From Prosthecochloris marina (lineage in GTDB: Bacteria; Bacteroidota; Chlorobiia; Chlorobiales; Chlorobiaceae): a DNA stretch of 64,000 nucleotides. This document shows positions 34,918 to 43,326 of the stretch, in pieces. A program made the translations under genes and the position numbers. The stretch is taken from contig NZ_PDNZ01000002.1 of NCBI RefSeq assembly GCF_003182595.1, positions 310,001 through 374,000 of the forward strand. Reading direction: 5' to 3'. The first letter of the stretch is position 1. Each line of letters starts with the position of its first letter. Under the pieces are notes generated by a model, which worked only from the letters and a program-made list of their open reading frames with translations, ran no database searches and was not told where the DNA came from.

Positions 34918-35718
34918 ATGCACACAATAACAATCGGTTTTATCGGAACCGGAAGAATCGCAAAAGCCCTCATTGCAGGACTCGTGCGTGACAATAACAA
35001 TGAAATTTCAGGATACGATAAAGATCCGGCAGTTGCCGATGCGGTCTGCAAGGAGTTCGGCATCACCCGGAAAAATTCCATGAGCGAGCTTGTACAATCG
35101 GCCAACTGCATCGTCCTTGCGGTAAAACCCTATCAGATAGAAACCGTGCTCGAAGAGCTTCGCCGCGAGCTCAGGCCGGACCAGCTTCTCATAAGCGTCG
35201 CTGCCGGTATTACCTCGGAGTTCATTAGGACACGCTCCCTCGAGGAGATGCATGTCATTCGTGTAATGCCGAACACTCCGGCATTCGTGGGAGAAGGTAT
35301 GACGGTGGTCAGCAGGGGAAAATGCGCTACCGATGCAGATCTCGCTCAAGCGGAAAAGATTTTCAGTGCAATCGGCAAGGTAGCGGTACTCGATGAAATA
35401 CATATGGATGCCGCCACTGCCGTCTCGGGCAGCGGTCCCGCTTACATGTTTCACATCATCGACGCACTGGCCGAAGGGGGGAAACAATGCGGTCTTTCAG
35501 ACGATGAGGCCGTAACCCTCAGTGCACAAACCATGCTCGGAGCTGCAAAACTGGTGCTCGAAAGCCAAAAAAAACCTGCGGCACTCATCAAAGACGTTAC
35601 CACACCGGGCGGAACAACCGAGGCCGGGCTGCACCAGATGGAAGCCCACAATGTCCGGCAAGCAATGATCGATACCGTAACAGCTGCTGCACAACGGTCG
35701 GTTGAACTGAAACAATAG
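34918..35718 (+). CDS. proC: Pyrroline-5-carboxylate reductase
   Basis: A 266 aa enzyme for the last step of proline synthesis. It has the Rossmann motif IGFIGTGRIAKALIAG, then CIVLAVKPYQ and RVMPNTPAFVGEGMT. The C-terminal signature is AVSGSGPAYMFHIIDALAEG and DVTTPGGTTEAGLH. The start at 34918 gives the standard N-terminus. It is followed by batD 9 bp downstream, which probably shares its mRNA. Confidence 0.96.
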   Translation: MHTITIGFIGTGRIAKALIAGLVRDNNNEISGYDKDPAVADAVCKEFGITRKNSMSELVQSANCIVLAVKPYQIETVLEELRRELRPDQLLISVAAGITSEFIRTRSLEEMHVIRVMPNTPAFVGEGMTVVSRGKCATDADLAQAEKIFSAIGKVAVLDEIHMDAATAVSGSGPAYMFHIIDALAEGGKQCGLSDDEAVTLSAQTMLGAAKLVLESQKKPAALIKDVTTPGGTTEAGLHQMEAHNVRQAMIDTVTAAAQRSVELKQ

Positions 35719-35727
35719 CCTGAAACC

Positions 35728-37050
35728 GTGAAACCGCTGGTATACAGGGGGCTCATTCTGCTGCTGCTGCTTTGCGTCATCCGAACCGGCAGCAGTTCGG
35801 CAACCAGCCGCACAGACAATGAGGAAAAGGAGCTGTTCCTCACCGCACATATCAGCAACGACAAACCGTTCACCGGAGAAGCGGTAGAGCTTACCTATAC
35901 GCTCAGCTTCACAGGAATCGCTCCGAAAATCCTGGACACCGCCGAACCCTCACAGGAAGGAATATGGGTTGAAGAAACTGCTTTGGGGAAACTGATCCCC
36001 AGCAGACCACAACGCATCGGGGATACACTCTACAGAAACGCCGTCATCAAACAGATGACGCTTGTTCCCCTTCAAGCCGGCAGATTCAGCATAACCGGCT
36101 ACAGCATCTTGTGCATCATTCCGAAAAGCCTTTCCATCGACTCCCCTCCGGAACCGGATGACTCTCTCGCTCTTATGGCTCCTGAAGTAACCATAGATGT
36201 CAATCCCCTTCCTGAACCGATACCTTCGGGTTTCAGCGGTGCCGTGGGGATACTCGACGTCACCGCTTCAGCAGACAGGGACACCATCCACGCCGGCAAG
36301 ACGCTGCAGTTAACGGGCACCCTGACCGGTACGGGGAATTTCAAGACTTTTCCGGCTCTTCCATGGTCATTGCCTGAAGGGTTTTCAGTGCTTGAAACGA
36401 TAGCCGAACCGACGAGCGCCGACTCACCCGAACGCCTTACGAAAACGATTGTTCTGAAAGCCGATAAACCCGGCACATTCACGTTTTCCCCGCTCTCCTT
36501 CACGTCGTTCGATCCCGAAAGAAAAACCTATGTTACTGTAGAATCGAACAAGCTCACCCTGGCTATCTTGCCTGAAACCGCTGAAAAGACTGCGAAAGCC
36601 CCTGACGCTGCAGCATCGACCACTCAGGACAAAAGCCCTGAAAGAAACGTGCCAGCCGTTTTCTACAACCTGCTCTTCACCTTGTCATTCATAGTTGTTG
36701 TCGTCTTGCTGTATCTTCTGCTGAAAAGGCGCTTCATTATCGGCAAAAGTAATCCGAAACCCGCTCATTCGCCGCAGGAACTTCGCGAACAACTATCTGC
36801 GATACTCAAACAAGGTTACGGTTTCGACGTTCAGGGTCTCACAAGAAAGGAGCTGACGCAGGCGATGGAAAAACAGGGAGTCGATGACACTTTTTTGGCA
36901 AAGCTGCTTGTTTTGCTCGATGAACTCGACAGACTGGAGTTCGCACCCGGCGAACCCGATGCAGAAGAACTCGAAAACCTACGGCAGAAGTGCAACACCC
37001 TCTCAACTACTGTACGCTCCCGACCTTCCAGATCGGAACGGACTTCTTGA
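35728..37050 (+). CDS. batD: BatD-like oxygen-tolerance membrane protein
   Basis: A 440 aa protein with a GTG start. The signal peptide (LILLLLLCVIRTGSSSA) leads to two beta-sandwich domains typical of BatD (FTGEAVELTYTLSFTGIAPK; VTASADRDTIHAGKTLQLTG and LKADKPGTFTFSPLSF). One membrane helix follows near residue 320 (FTLSFIVVVVLLYLLL), then a cytoplasmic helical tail. BatD is the large partner of BatA/BatB. It is far from them here, downstream of proC, and its last 44 bp overlap the 3' end of moaE on the other strand. Confidence 0.85.
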   Translation: MKPLVYRGLILLLLLCVIRTGSSSATSRTDNEEKELFLTAHISNDKPFTGEAVELTYTLSFTGIAPKILDTAEPSQEGIWVEETALGKLIPSRPQRIGDTLYRNAVIKQMTLVPLQAGRFSITGYSILCIIPKSLSIDSPPEPDDSLALMAPEVTIDVNPLPEPIPSGFSGAVGILDVTASADRDTIHAGKTLQLTGTLTGTGNFKTFPALPWSLPEGFSVLETIAEPTSADSPERLTKTIVLKADKPGTFTFSPLSFTSFDPERKTYVTVESNKLTLAILPETAEKTAKAPDAAASTTQDKSPERNVPAVFYNLLFTLSFIVVVVLLYLLLKRRFIIGKSNPKPAHSPQELREQLSAILKQGYGFDVQGLTRKELTQAMEKQGVDDTFLAKLLVLLDELDRLEFAPGEPDAEELENLRQKCNTLSTTVRSRPSRSERTS

Positions 37051-37390
37051 GCTCATCCATGAACCAGCTCATGGCGTCGAATGCTTCGTGGCGGTGCACC
37101 GAACGAATCAAAACGACAATCGCAGCTTCTCCTACCGGAATGGTTCCAATACGATGAACGCAGTGGATATCGATGATACCGAACCTTTGAACGGCCTCTC
37201 TGCCGATTTTTTCAAGTTCTTTCTGCGCCATTCCCTCATACTGCTCATACACAAGCGCCCCGATCTTCTCATCCTTTTCAATACCTCGAACCTGTCCGTT
37301 AAAAACCAGTTCGGCCCCAACCCGAGGATCGGGCTGGAGATCGAAGCTCCAGCCGTCGATTCGTTTTCCGCTTACGCTCACCGATACCAT
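37007..37390 (-). CDS. moaE: MoaE, molybdopterin synthase catalytic subunit
   Basis: A 127 aa protein. It has NGQVRGIEKDEKIGALVYEQYEGMA in the middle, then HRIGTIPVGEAAIVVLIRSVHR and the C-terminal KKSVPIWK, where the last Lys is the conserved active-site region. With MoaD it adds two sulfurs to cyclic pyranopterin. It starts 2 bp after moaD, and the two genes are clearly one transcription unit. Its 3' end overlaps batD on the opposite strand. Confidence 0.95.
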   Translation of the reverse strand: MVSVSVSGKRIDGWSFDLQPDPRVGAELVFNGQVRGIEKDEKIGALVYEQYEGMAQKELEKIGREAVQRFGIIDIHCVHRIGTIPVGEAAIVVLIRSVHRHEAFDAMSWFMDELKKSVPIWKVGSVQ

Positions 37391-37392
37391 GA

Positions 37393-37632
37393 CTACCCTC
37401 CGCTGACTGGTGGAATAATCGCCAGTTCATCCCCCTCTTTCACCAGGGTACCTTCTGCAGGATACTCCATATTGAGAGCGAGCATGAATGGCATTTCGGC
37501 AAGCTGTGCAGAAAGTTTCCTGATTTCCTGTTCCGCTACCTCGATGGTTGTTCCTTCGGGAACTTCCATATGAAACTCACCGCGGGCGAGAACATCACGT
37601 GCGGCTGCAAAACATTTTACGGTTATGTCCAT
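37393..37632 (-). CDS. moaD: MoaD, molybdopterin synthase sulfur carrier
   Basis: A 79 aa ubiquitin-fold protein ending in the obligatory Gly-Gly (IIPPVSGG), which is adenylated and thiocarboxylated before sulfur transfer. It has FAAARDV near the start and GDELAIIPP before the end, as in the family. It lies 72 bp after moeA and 2 bp before moaE. No moeB is in the window. Confidence 0.93.
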   Translation of the reverse strand: MDITVKCFAAARDVLARGEFHMEVPEGTTIEVAEQEIRKLSAQLAEMPFMLALNMEYPAEGTLVKEGDELAIIPPVSGG

Positions 37633-37704
37633 AGTGAAGAAATCTCATTTGAAACCGTTCGGCAAAGCATCCTGAAAAACTGTTTCAGGCATTTCAAGCC
37701 ACCC

Positions 37705-38931
37705 TTATTCATCGAGGGAGCTCCAGGGCAATACATTACAGGTAACGGCATTTCCGGCAGACAACGGCTGCAAGGAAGCCGGAGCTTCGATCAGGCAATT
37801 CGCACCGACCAGCGAAGTGATCATATGCGACTCGATTTTCGGGCTGACCTTGCAAAAAAGCCTGCCCTTTTTCTGCCATATCCTGCCGAACAGAAAACGG
37901 TACCGTTTTTTATCGGCAGGAAACGGCTCTACCAGCTCAGCTTCTATTTTTCCGTGATACCCGCTGTTCTGCATGGCTGAAAGCGTCGGCATACAGTATT
38001 CGAGAAAACATACCAGCGCCGAGACAGGATTGCCCGGCAGCCCGAAAACCATTTTTCCATCGTCTCCCTTACCGAAAAAGAAAGGCTTGCCCGGTTTCTG
38101 GACAACCTTCCAGAACTCCTGCTCTATGCCAAGACCGGTAAGCAGCTCCTGCATGTAATCATACTCCCCGGTCGAAATCCCACCAGCGGTGACGAGCAGA
38201 TCGCTGGCCGACAGTGCCTCCACAAGGGCCTCGCGAATAACAGCGACATCATCGGGAACCTGCCACTGTCCGGAGATTTGAGCCCCTGCCGCTATAGCGC
38301 AGGAACCGAGTGAATAACCGTTACTGTTATAGATAGCCGCTCCTTCAAGCCGCTCCCCCGGGCTGCGAAGTTCATCACCGACCGTAATGATTCCGATCCT
38401 GGGACGGCGATAGACAGGAACAACCGATCTGCCGAACGCTGCAAGCACTCCAAGCTCAGCGGGAGTCAAGCGCTCACCTCGCTTCAAAAGCACCTCTCCC
38501 GGCCGGACCTCTTCCCCTGCATAGCGCACATTGGCACAAAACTCGGGCGCCTTGAAGACCTTGACCTCCGAACCTCCAAATCCGCTTGTGTGCTCGAAGA
38601 TAACTACCGTATCGGCACCTTTCGGCATCGGAGCTCCCGTCATGATCTGGGCGCAGCTTCCCGCAACAACCGGTAGTCCGGGCTGTGCACCGGCAGCTAT
38701 CTCCTCGGTTACCTTCAGTACCGCAGGATGCTCTTGCGAGGCATCGCGTATATCCTCCCATTGCACGGCAAACCCATCCATGGCTGCATTGTCGAAACGC
38801 GGCAGTTGAAACCCCGCGCAAATATCTTCTGCAAGCACCTGCCCCTGAGCCGAGTTCAGGGGTTTTTCCTCTACCGGCAGTTTTTTAACCGAAACGGCGA
38901 TCCTCTCATGTGCTTCCTTGACGGTTATCAT
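37705..38931 (-). CDS. moeA: MoeA, molybdopterin molybdenumtransferase
   Basis: A 408 aa enzyme that inserts molybdenum into adenylated molybdopterin. Conserved segments are PRFDNAAMDGFAV, IMTGAPMPKGADTVVIFEHT, VTAGGISTGEYDYM and VFGLPGNPVSALVCF. The ATG at 38931 overlaps the stop of the moaC-moaB fusion by 4 bp. The order moaA, moaCB, moeA, moaD, moaE makes a complete run of pathway genes on one strand. Confidence 0.95.
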   Translation of the reverse strand: MITVKEAHERIAVSVKKLPVEEKPLNSAQGQVLAEDICAGFQLPRFDNAAMDGFAVQWEDIRDASQEHPAVLKVTEEIAAGAQPGLPVVAGSCAQIMTGAPMPKGADTVVIFEHTSGFGGSEVKVFKAPEFCANVRYAGEEVRPGEVLLKRGERLTPAELGVLAAFGRSVVPVYRRPRIGIITVGDELRSPGERLEGAAIYNSNGYSLGSCAIAAGAQISGQWQVPDDVAVIREALVEALSASDLLVTAGGISTGEYDYMQELLTGLGIEQEFWKVVQKPGKPFFFGKGDDGKMVFGLPGNPVSALVCFLEYCMPTLSAMQNSGYHGKIEAELVEPFPADKKRYRFLFGRIWQKKGRLFCKVSPKIESHMITSLVGANCLIEAPASLQPLSAGNAVTCNVLPWSSLDE

Positions 38932-39872
38932 TTGTGGCCCTCCCCCTGCATCATCTCGAATGCATGGAACAGTACCGGCACAAGAACTTCGAGAGCATCT
39001 TTCGCCGCGCCCACGCTTCCGGGCAGACAGATAACAACCGAGGCCCCAATCGTACCGGCTGCCAGCCGGGAGAGCATTGCCGTTTTTATCTTACCCTGGC
39101 CCCACTGAAAAAGCGCCTGTTCGACACCGGGCAGCCTTCTCGTAAATTTCGGCAGCAGTGTTTCGACAGTCACATCTCTCGGGCCAAGCCCGGTTCCTCC
39201 ACAGGTAATCACCAACTCAAGCTCTTCCCGAACCCATTCCTCTACAACAGCAGCTATATCGGCCGGCTCGTCAGCCACGATCCTGCATCCTTCAACGGGG
39301 CAGCCCGCCTGCTCGAATCCTTCTCTCAATATCTGGCCGGACTTGTCCACCGATCTACCGGCAGCAATGGAATCCGAAACCACAAGTATGGCTGTACGAG
39401 GCCTGTAAACGGTCGATACCCCACTTTTTCCCCCAGTCTTCATCTCAAGCTTGACGCCCCCGATCTCCATGGACTTGTCAACCGCCTTGCACATGTCGTA
39501 AACAGTAAGTGCCGCAACCGTCACGGCTGTCAATGCCTCCATTTCAACACCGGTCGCTTCTTTGGTTTTCACCGTTGCCGCAATTGCGATGCGATCGGCT
39601 TCAAGGGTAAAATCGATATCGATCCAGGCAAGATTGAGCTGATGACAAAGCGGCACAAGACCGGACGTCCTTTTGGCCGCCTGTATGCCTGCAATCTTGG
39701 CGGTGACCAGCACATTGCCTTTCGGCAAGTCGTTCTCTTTCAAAAGAAGCAGGGTTTCAGGCTTCATGGTGATGTACCCCGAAGCACGAGCCGTACGCAT
39801 GGTACCGGGCTTCATCGATATATCGACCATCTTTACGTTGCCATCCTCATCGAGATGCGAAAACTCTGGCAT
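38928..39872 (-). CDS. MoaC-MoaB/MogA fusion protein
   Basis: A 314 aa protein with two domains. Residues 1 to ~155 are MoaC (VDISMKPGTMRTARASG, GLVPLCHQLNL, KEATGVEMEALTAV, YDMCKAVDKSMEI), which forms cyclic pyranopterin with MoaA. From ~158 onward it is a MoaB/MogA domain (ILVVSDSIAAGRSVDKSG, ITCGGTGLGPRDVT), which adenylates molybdopterin. Such fusions are known in Bacteroidetes and Chlorobi. It follows moaA by 91 bp, partly non-coding. Confidence 0.94.
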   Translation of the reverse strand: MPEFSHLDEDGNVKMVDISMKPGTMRTARASGYITMKPETLLLLKENDLPKGNVLVTAKIAGIQAAKRTSGLVPLCHQLNLAWIDIDFTLEADRIAIAATVKTKEATGVEMEALTAVTVAALTVYDMCKAVDKSMEIGGVKLEMKTGGKSGVSTVYRPRTAILVVSDSIAAGRSVDKSGQILREGFEQAGCPVEGCRIVADEPADIAAVVEEWVREELELVITCGGTGLGPRDVTVETLLPKFTRRLPGVEQALFQWGQGKIKTAMLSRLAAGTIGASVVICLPGSVGAAKDALEVLVPVLFHAFEMMQGEGHK

Positions 39873-39963
39873 GTCTGTCCATTTGTTGATTTGTTGTTAT
39901 TCTGCTCTTTCTGCCCCTGGAAAACCGTAACCGCGTACAACAGTAACGCCCATTCACCGCTAT

Positions 39964-40968
39964 TTATCCCCCTATTTCCGACATGCTGGTTCTCGGAGCC
40001 TTTCCTCCAGCCTCTCTCCCATCTCTCGGCTTCATATCGAGAGCCTTCTGAAAGAGAGCTTCAAGCTGCTCGTTATCGGCACCGTCGCGTAAAGCAGCAA
40101 GTATATCGACACCATTCTTGGCATAAAGGCAGCTCATGATTCTGCCGGACGATGTGATCCGCAAACGGTTGCATTGGCTACAGAAATTACGGGTAAATGC
40201 CGGAATAATAGCGATTTTCCCCCGGCTTCCCGGCAGATGAAAGCTGAAATGTTCTGTAGCGTGCCCTTGTGTAGACTCCAGAGCCGGGTATAGGTCACTG
40301 AGCACCTCCAGTATCTTGTCCGCTCCCATGAACTTCCCCGTACGCCATATCTGATGATCGTCAAAAGGCATCAGCTCCATAAACCGGACGGTAACCGGCC
40401 ATTGGCGAGTCAGATCGGCAAACCTGCCGAGTTCACCGGAGTTGATGCCTCGCAGTAACAACACGTTGATCTTCACTTGCAGCATATCGGCATGGCGAAG
40501 CAATGATTCGAGATTTCCCAGAACATCCGCTAAAAGGTTTCTTCTGGTAATCGCTTTGTAACGGTCTTCATCAAAGGTATCGAGGCTGAAATTGATACCG
40601 TCGAGACCGGCTTCGAGAAACCTGTCGAGATATTGACCGAGCAAGACACCGTTTGTAGTCAGCACGACAGTTTCTATTCCGTCTACAGCCTTTGCATAAC
40701 GCACCAGATCGACGATATCGTCACGCAAGAGAGGCTCACCCCCTGTAAAGCGGACTTTTCTGACACCCAATGCTGCCAGCGCTTCGATTATCCGGCAAAT
40801 CTCCTGATAATCAAGTTCTTCAGCCACCACAGTCCGATCACAATGCTCTTCACGCATGCAGTAGACACAACGAAGGTTACAGCGCGAGGTCACCGAAACA
40901 CGCACATACCGAACGCCACGGTTATAGCGGTCTACCAGCGCCGGCATCTTTTCCCTTGCTTCATTCAT
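39964..40968 (-). CDS. moaA: MoaA, GTP 3',8-cyclase (radical SAM)
   Basis: A 334 aa enzyme. The N-terminal cluster motif is CNLRCVYC, followed by RFTGGEPLLRDD. The C-terminal cluster is FCSQCNRLRITSSGRIMSC. The protein ends in Gly-Gly (EIGG), required for the reaction. I chose ATG 40968 (MNEAREKMPALVDRYNRG). The open frame continues 16 codons upstream into the preceding gene, whose stop it overlaps by 8 bp. Confidence 0.95.
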   Translation of the reverse strand: MNEAREKMPALVDRYNRGVRYVRVSVTSRCNLRCVYCMREEHCDRTVVAEELDYQEICRIIEALAALGVRKVRFTGGEPLLRDDIVDLVRYAKAVDGIETVVLTTNGVLLGQYLDRFLEAGLDGINFSLDTFDEDRYKAITRRNLLADVLGNLESLLRHADMLQVKINVLLLRGINSGELGRFADLTRQWPVTVRFMELMPFDDHQIWRTGKFMGADKILEVLSDLYPALESTQGHATEHFSFHLPGSRGKIAIIPAFTRNFCSQCNRLRITSSGRIMSCLYAKNGVDILAALRDGADNEQLEALFQKALDMKPRDGREAGGKAPRTSMSEIGG

Positions 40969-41794
40969 GTAAAACCTCCACAGCACGCTCAGGGCAATCG
41001 GTAATAATGCCGTCAACCCCCATAGCCGCCAGCGCTTTCATCTCTTCAGGTGAATTTACCGTCCAGGGAACAATGCCGATATCCCGGTCATGAAGTTTCT
41101 TGACAAGGGTAGCGTCAACCATCGGGAAAAACGGGTTGAGGTAATCCGGTTTAAACCTTAGCTTGTCGAGTTCTGTTTCCGGATCCTGTCCCATCCCGAC
41201 CAGCAGCCCGAGAGCGAGTGACGGTAAAAACTTCCCTATCTCCTCGATGATTCGAGCATCGAACGATTGCACTCTGGTACGTGAAGCAACACCCGATTGT
41301 TCAATAACAGCGGCAACAAGCTCTGCATACTCACCGGGTGCAGGGTGCCTGACACCATCACCATCTATCCGGGACTTCACCTCAAGATTGTAAATCATTC
41401 CGCGCTCCTCACACAATTCTTTACCATAACGCTCAACCAGACGGAAAACATCGGCTAACAGCGGTTTCACTGCGGAAATTTCTTGCTGACCGGGAAATTC
41501 AGCTGAAGGCCGTCCGCAGTCAAAACGGACAATATCAGCATACTTCATGGTATAGAGCAAGTACCGCTTTTCATCGCTCTTTGTCAACACCCTGCCATTT
41601 GGTGCAGTACAAAGCCCGGCCTGCATATAGGGATCGTGGGAAACAACCACCTGGTTATCTCCGGAAACACAGAGATCGAGCTCGATTGCCTCTACCCCAA
41701 GTTCAACAGCCTTTAAAAACGCAGGAATGGTGTTTTCCGGAAAAAACGAGCGGGCTCCCCGGTGGGCATGAATTTCCAAGAAATGGTGTAACAT
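40961..41794 (-). CDS. Glycerophosphodiester phosphodiesterase
   Basis: A 277 aa TIM-barrel enzyme. Catalytic signatures are IHAHRGARSFFPENTIPAF, EAIELDLCVSGDNQVVVSHD, YNLEVKS and the C-terminal PWTVNSPEEM with DGIITDCPE. It hydrolyses glycerophosphodiesters to glycerol-3-phosphate and alcohols. There is no signal peptide, so it should be cytoplasmic. The ATG lies directly after the T-run of a terminator hairpin and has no ribosome site; a TTG five codons in is an alternative. It overlaps moaA by 8 bp and may drive it. Confidence 0.9.
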   Translation of the reverse strand: MLHHFLEIHAHRGARSFFPENTIPAFLKAVELGVEAIELDLCVSGDNQVVVSHDPYMQAGLCTAPNGRVLTKSDEKRYLLYTMKYADIVRFDCGRPSAEFPGQQEISAVKPLLADVFRLVERYGKELCEERGMIYNLEVKSRIDGDGVRHPAPGEYAELVAAVIEQSGVASRTRVQSFDARIIEEIGKFLPSLALGLLVGMGQDPETELDKLRFKPDYLNPFFPMVDATLVKKLHDRDIGIVPWTVNSPEEMKALAAMGVDGIITDCPERAVEVLHE

Positions 41795-41820
41795 AAAAAG
41801 GGGCTCACGGAGCCCCTGAA
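41795..41820 (-). terminator. Rho-independent terminator abutting the phosphodiesterase start
   Basis: Minus-strand stem GGGGCT/AGCCCC with a CCGTG loop followed by five T, ending at the ATG of the next gene. It belongs to the upstream RsbRD-like gene or acts as an attenuator of the following operon. Confidence 0.75.
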
Positions 41821-41843
41821 TAATTTTGTATTGAAAATGCGGA

Positions 41844-42359
41844 TCACTCCCGAATCAACCAGTGCTTGAAGCCCTCGACCGTCTTTTTGAACTCACTGTC
41901 TCCATCGGTAGTTTCAGCTGAACAGGCAACCCGTTCATAACCGACAAGAGCGAAGTAAATAGCCTTGTCGTAGAAATAGTTAAGCTGTTCGCCAAACTGA
42001 AGGGCACGGTTGAGATCGATGCCTTCCGTAATAATGCCTTGATCCTTGATGTACTGGAACAGCATGTCCCGCTCGAGAATAAGGGAGTACACCATTTCAC
42101 TGGACCTTATACCGGCTTGAGCACGCGCTTCACCTATTTCACAGAAGTTCTGGGCGATCTCCGTATCGATATTTTCCTGCTTCGCCACCCATGTTCCGAG
42201 TTTTCTGAAACGGCCAAAGACACTGTCATGTAGATCTTTTTTCGATAACTTCGCGTAACCGCCGGTCAGCGAATTGGAACGCACCTCTTCGACCCACTTG
42301 ATCGAAAGTGATTCGGCATGATCCTCAATAAGGCCAATAAAACGATTAATAAGCAACAT
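41844..42359 (-). CDS. RsbRD N-terminal-like sensor protein
   Basis: A 171 aa all-helical protein beginning MLLINRFIGLIEDHAESLS, with KWVEEVRSN, FRKLGTWV, GEARAQAGIRSSEMVYSLIL and LNYFYDKAIYFALVGYERVA. This matches the RsbT co-antagonist (RsbRD) N-terminal domain family, a globin-like helical bundle that in other bacteria senses stress. No STAS or kinase domain is attached, so it must act through partners. A terminator follows the gene. Confidence 0.75.
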   Translation of the reverse strand: MLLINRFIGLIEDHAESLSIKWVEEVRSNSLTGGYAKLSKKDLHDSVFGRFRKLGTWVAKQENIDTEIAQNFCEIGEARAQAGIRSSEMVYSLILERDMLFQYIKDQGIITEGIDLNRALQFGEQLNYFYDKAIYFALVGYERVACSAETTDGDSEFKKTVEGFKHWLIRE

Positions 42360-42502
42360 GTTGCGGTTATTTATAAATGGAAATGGAAATTCCTCTTCTC
42401 ATGAAAAGCTAAAAGTATTGAGAGAAGATTTCAAATACAATCCTTCGTTTCCAGCCAATCTTTTCAGCCTGACAATGTACTACACCAAAAGTTGATACAG
42501 TC

Positions 42503-42820
42503 TTAAGTGTTAGGATTCTGCTTTCCCTGTCTGAGGCGGTTGGCTTTGGATGAGGGCTTTCTTTTAGGCTTTGAAGCCTTTTTTTTCCTGACCTTGTTTC
42601 CTGAATTGCTCGGCCTTTCCGACAGATCCACCCCCTGAGTACCGAAAAGTTCGGGATAGTAGTTTTTTTTCTTGTTGAATTTGTTCTTTCGATACCTTTT
42701 CTCAAGGTCAGCGTAAGGACTTGGTGGGTCTGGAGAGGTATTCGGATTATTAAAGTTCGGTTCCTCAAGGACCTGATTGAAATCATCCGAAACCATCTCA
42801 GGATGAAATTTCTTATGCAA
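42503..42820 (-). CDS. Lysine-rich hypothetical protein
   Basis: A 105 aa hydrophilic protein. The N-terminal third is acidic to neutral (MHKKFHPEMVSDDFNQVLEE) and the C-terminal half strongly basic (VRKKKASKPKRKPSSKANRL), like a nucleic-acid-binding tail. I do not recognise the family. A longer frame on another phase of the same strand overlaps it but is less protein-like. It has no tight neighbour; 140 bp separate it from the RsbRD-like gene. Confidence 0.5.
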   Translation of the reverse strand: MHKKFHPEMVSDDFNQVLEEPNFNNPNTSPDPPSPYADLEKRYRKNKFNKKKNYYPELFGTQGVDLSERPSNSGNKVRKKKASKPKRKPSSKANRLRQGKQNPNT

Positions 42821-43048
42821 ACTATATCTTGTTTATGTTAAAAATCCAGAATCGATATCTCTGAATATGATCAACGCACTTTCCAGTATTTCCACGACCG
42901 GGGGGTAGTAATTTAAAATTTTACCGCTAATATGCAAGAACACAGATAACCCCTCGGCTATTTCACAGAGAATAACGCATTTACCATTGCTTGTTGCACC
43001 GAGAAGTATTAAATTTTGGAAAAAATAACCATTAACCCGGAGAATACC

Positions 43049-43231
43049 ATGATAGATATTCGTAAATGGATCCTTGCCGTCATCTGCCCCCCAGCCGCCA
43101 TTCTTGACAGAGAAGTGGGAACGATTATGCTTGTGGGACTTTTAACAGCTCTATTCTGGGTTCCCGGCGTTGTTGCAGCACTTTTTCTCTTGATCCAGCA
43201 ACAAATCCAGCGCCGTCAGCCGCAGGTATAA
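43049..43231 (+). CDS. PMP3/YqaE small membrane protein
   Basis: A 60 aa protein with two helices and the family signature CPPAAI (ILAVICPPAAILDREVG), then LLTALFWVPGVVAALFLL. PMP3 proteins affect membrane potential and salt or cold tolerance. ATG 43049 has GGAG 8 nt upstream; a TTG 11 codons before is a false extension. Confidence 0.9.
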   Translation: MIDIRKWILAVICPPAAILDREVGTIMLVGLLTALFWVPGVVAALFLLIQQQIQRRQPQV

Positions 43232-43326
43232 CATGCTTGAAAGCTAATAAAACCCGTTGGCCGGTTGAAGAGTTCCCTGCGACCCGAGGGAAAGAGTCCA
43301 AAACGTGGCGCTAAAGGAATGTCTGC

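Noticed and set aside
43232..43326. Moco riboswitch call
   Set aside because: The sequence does not follow the known motif closely enough; kept only as a weak finding.
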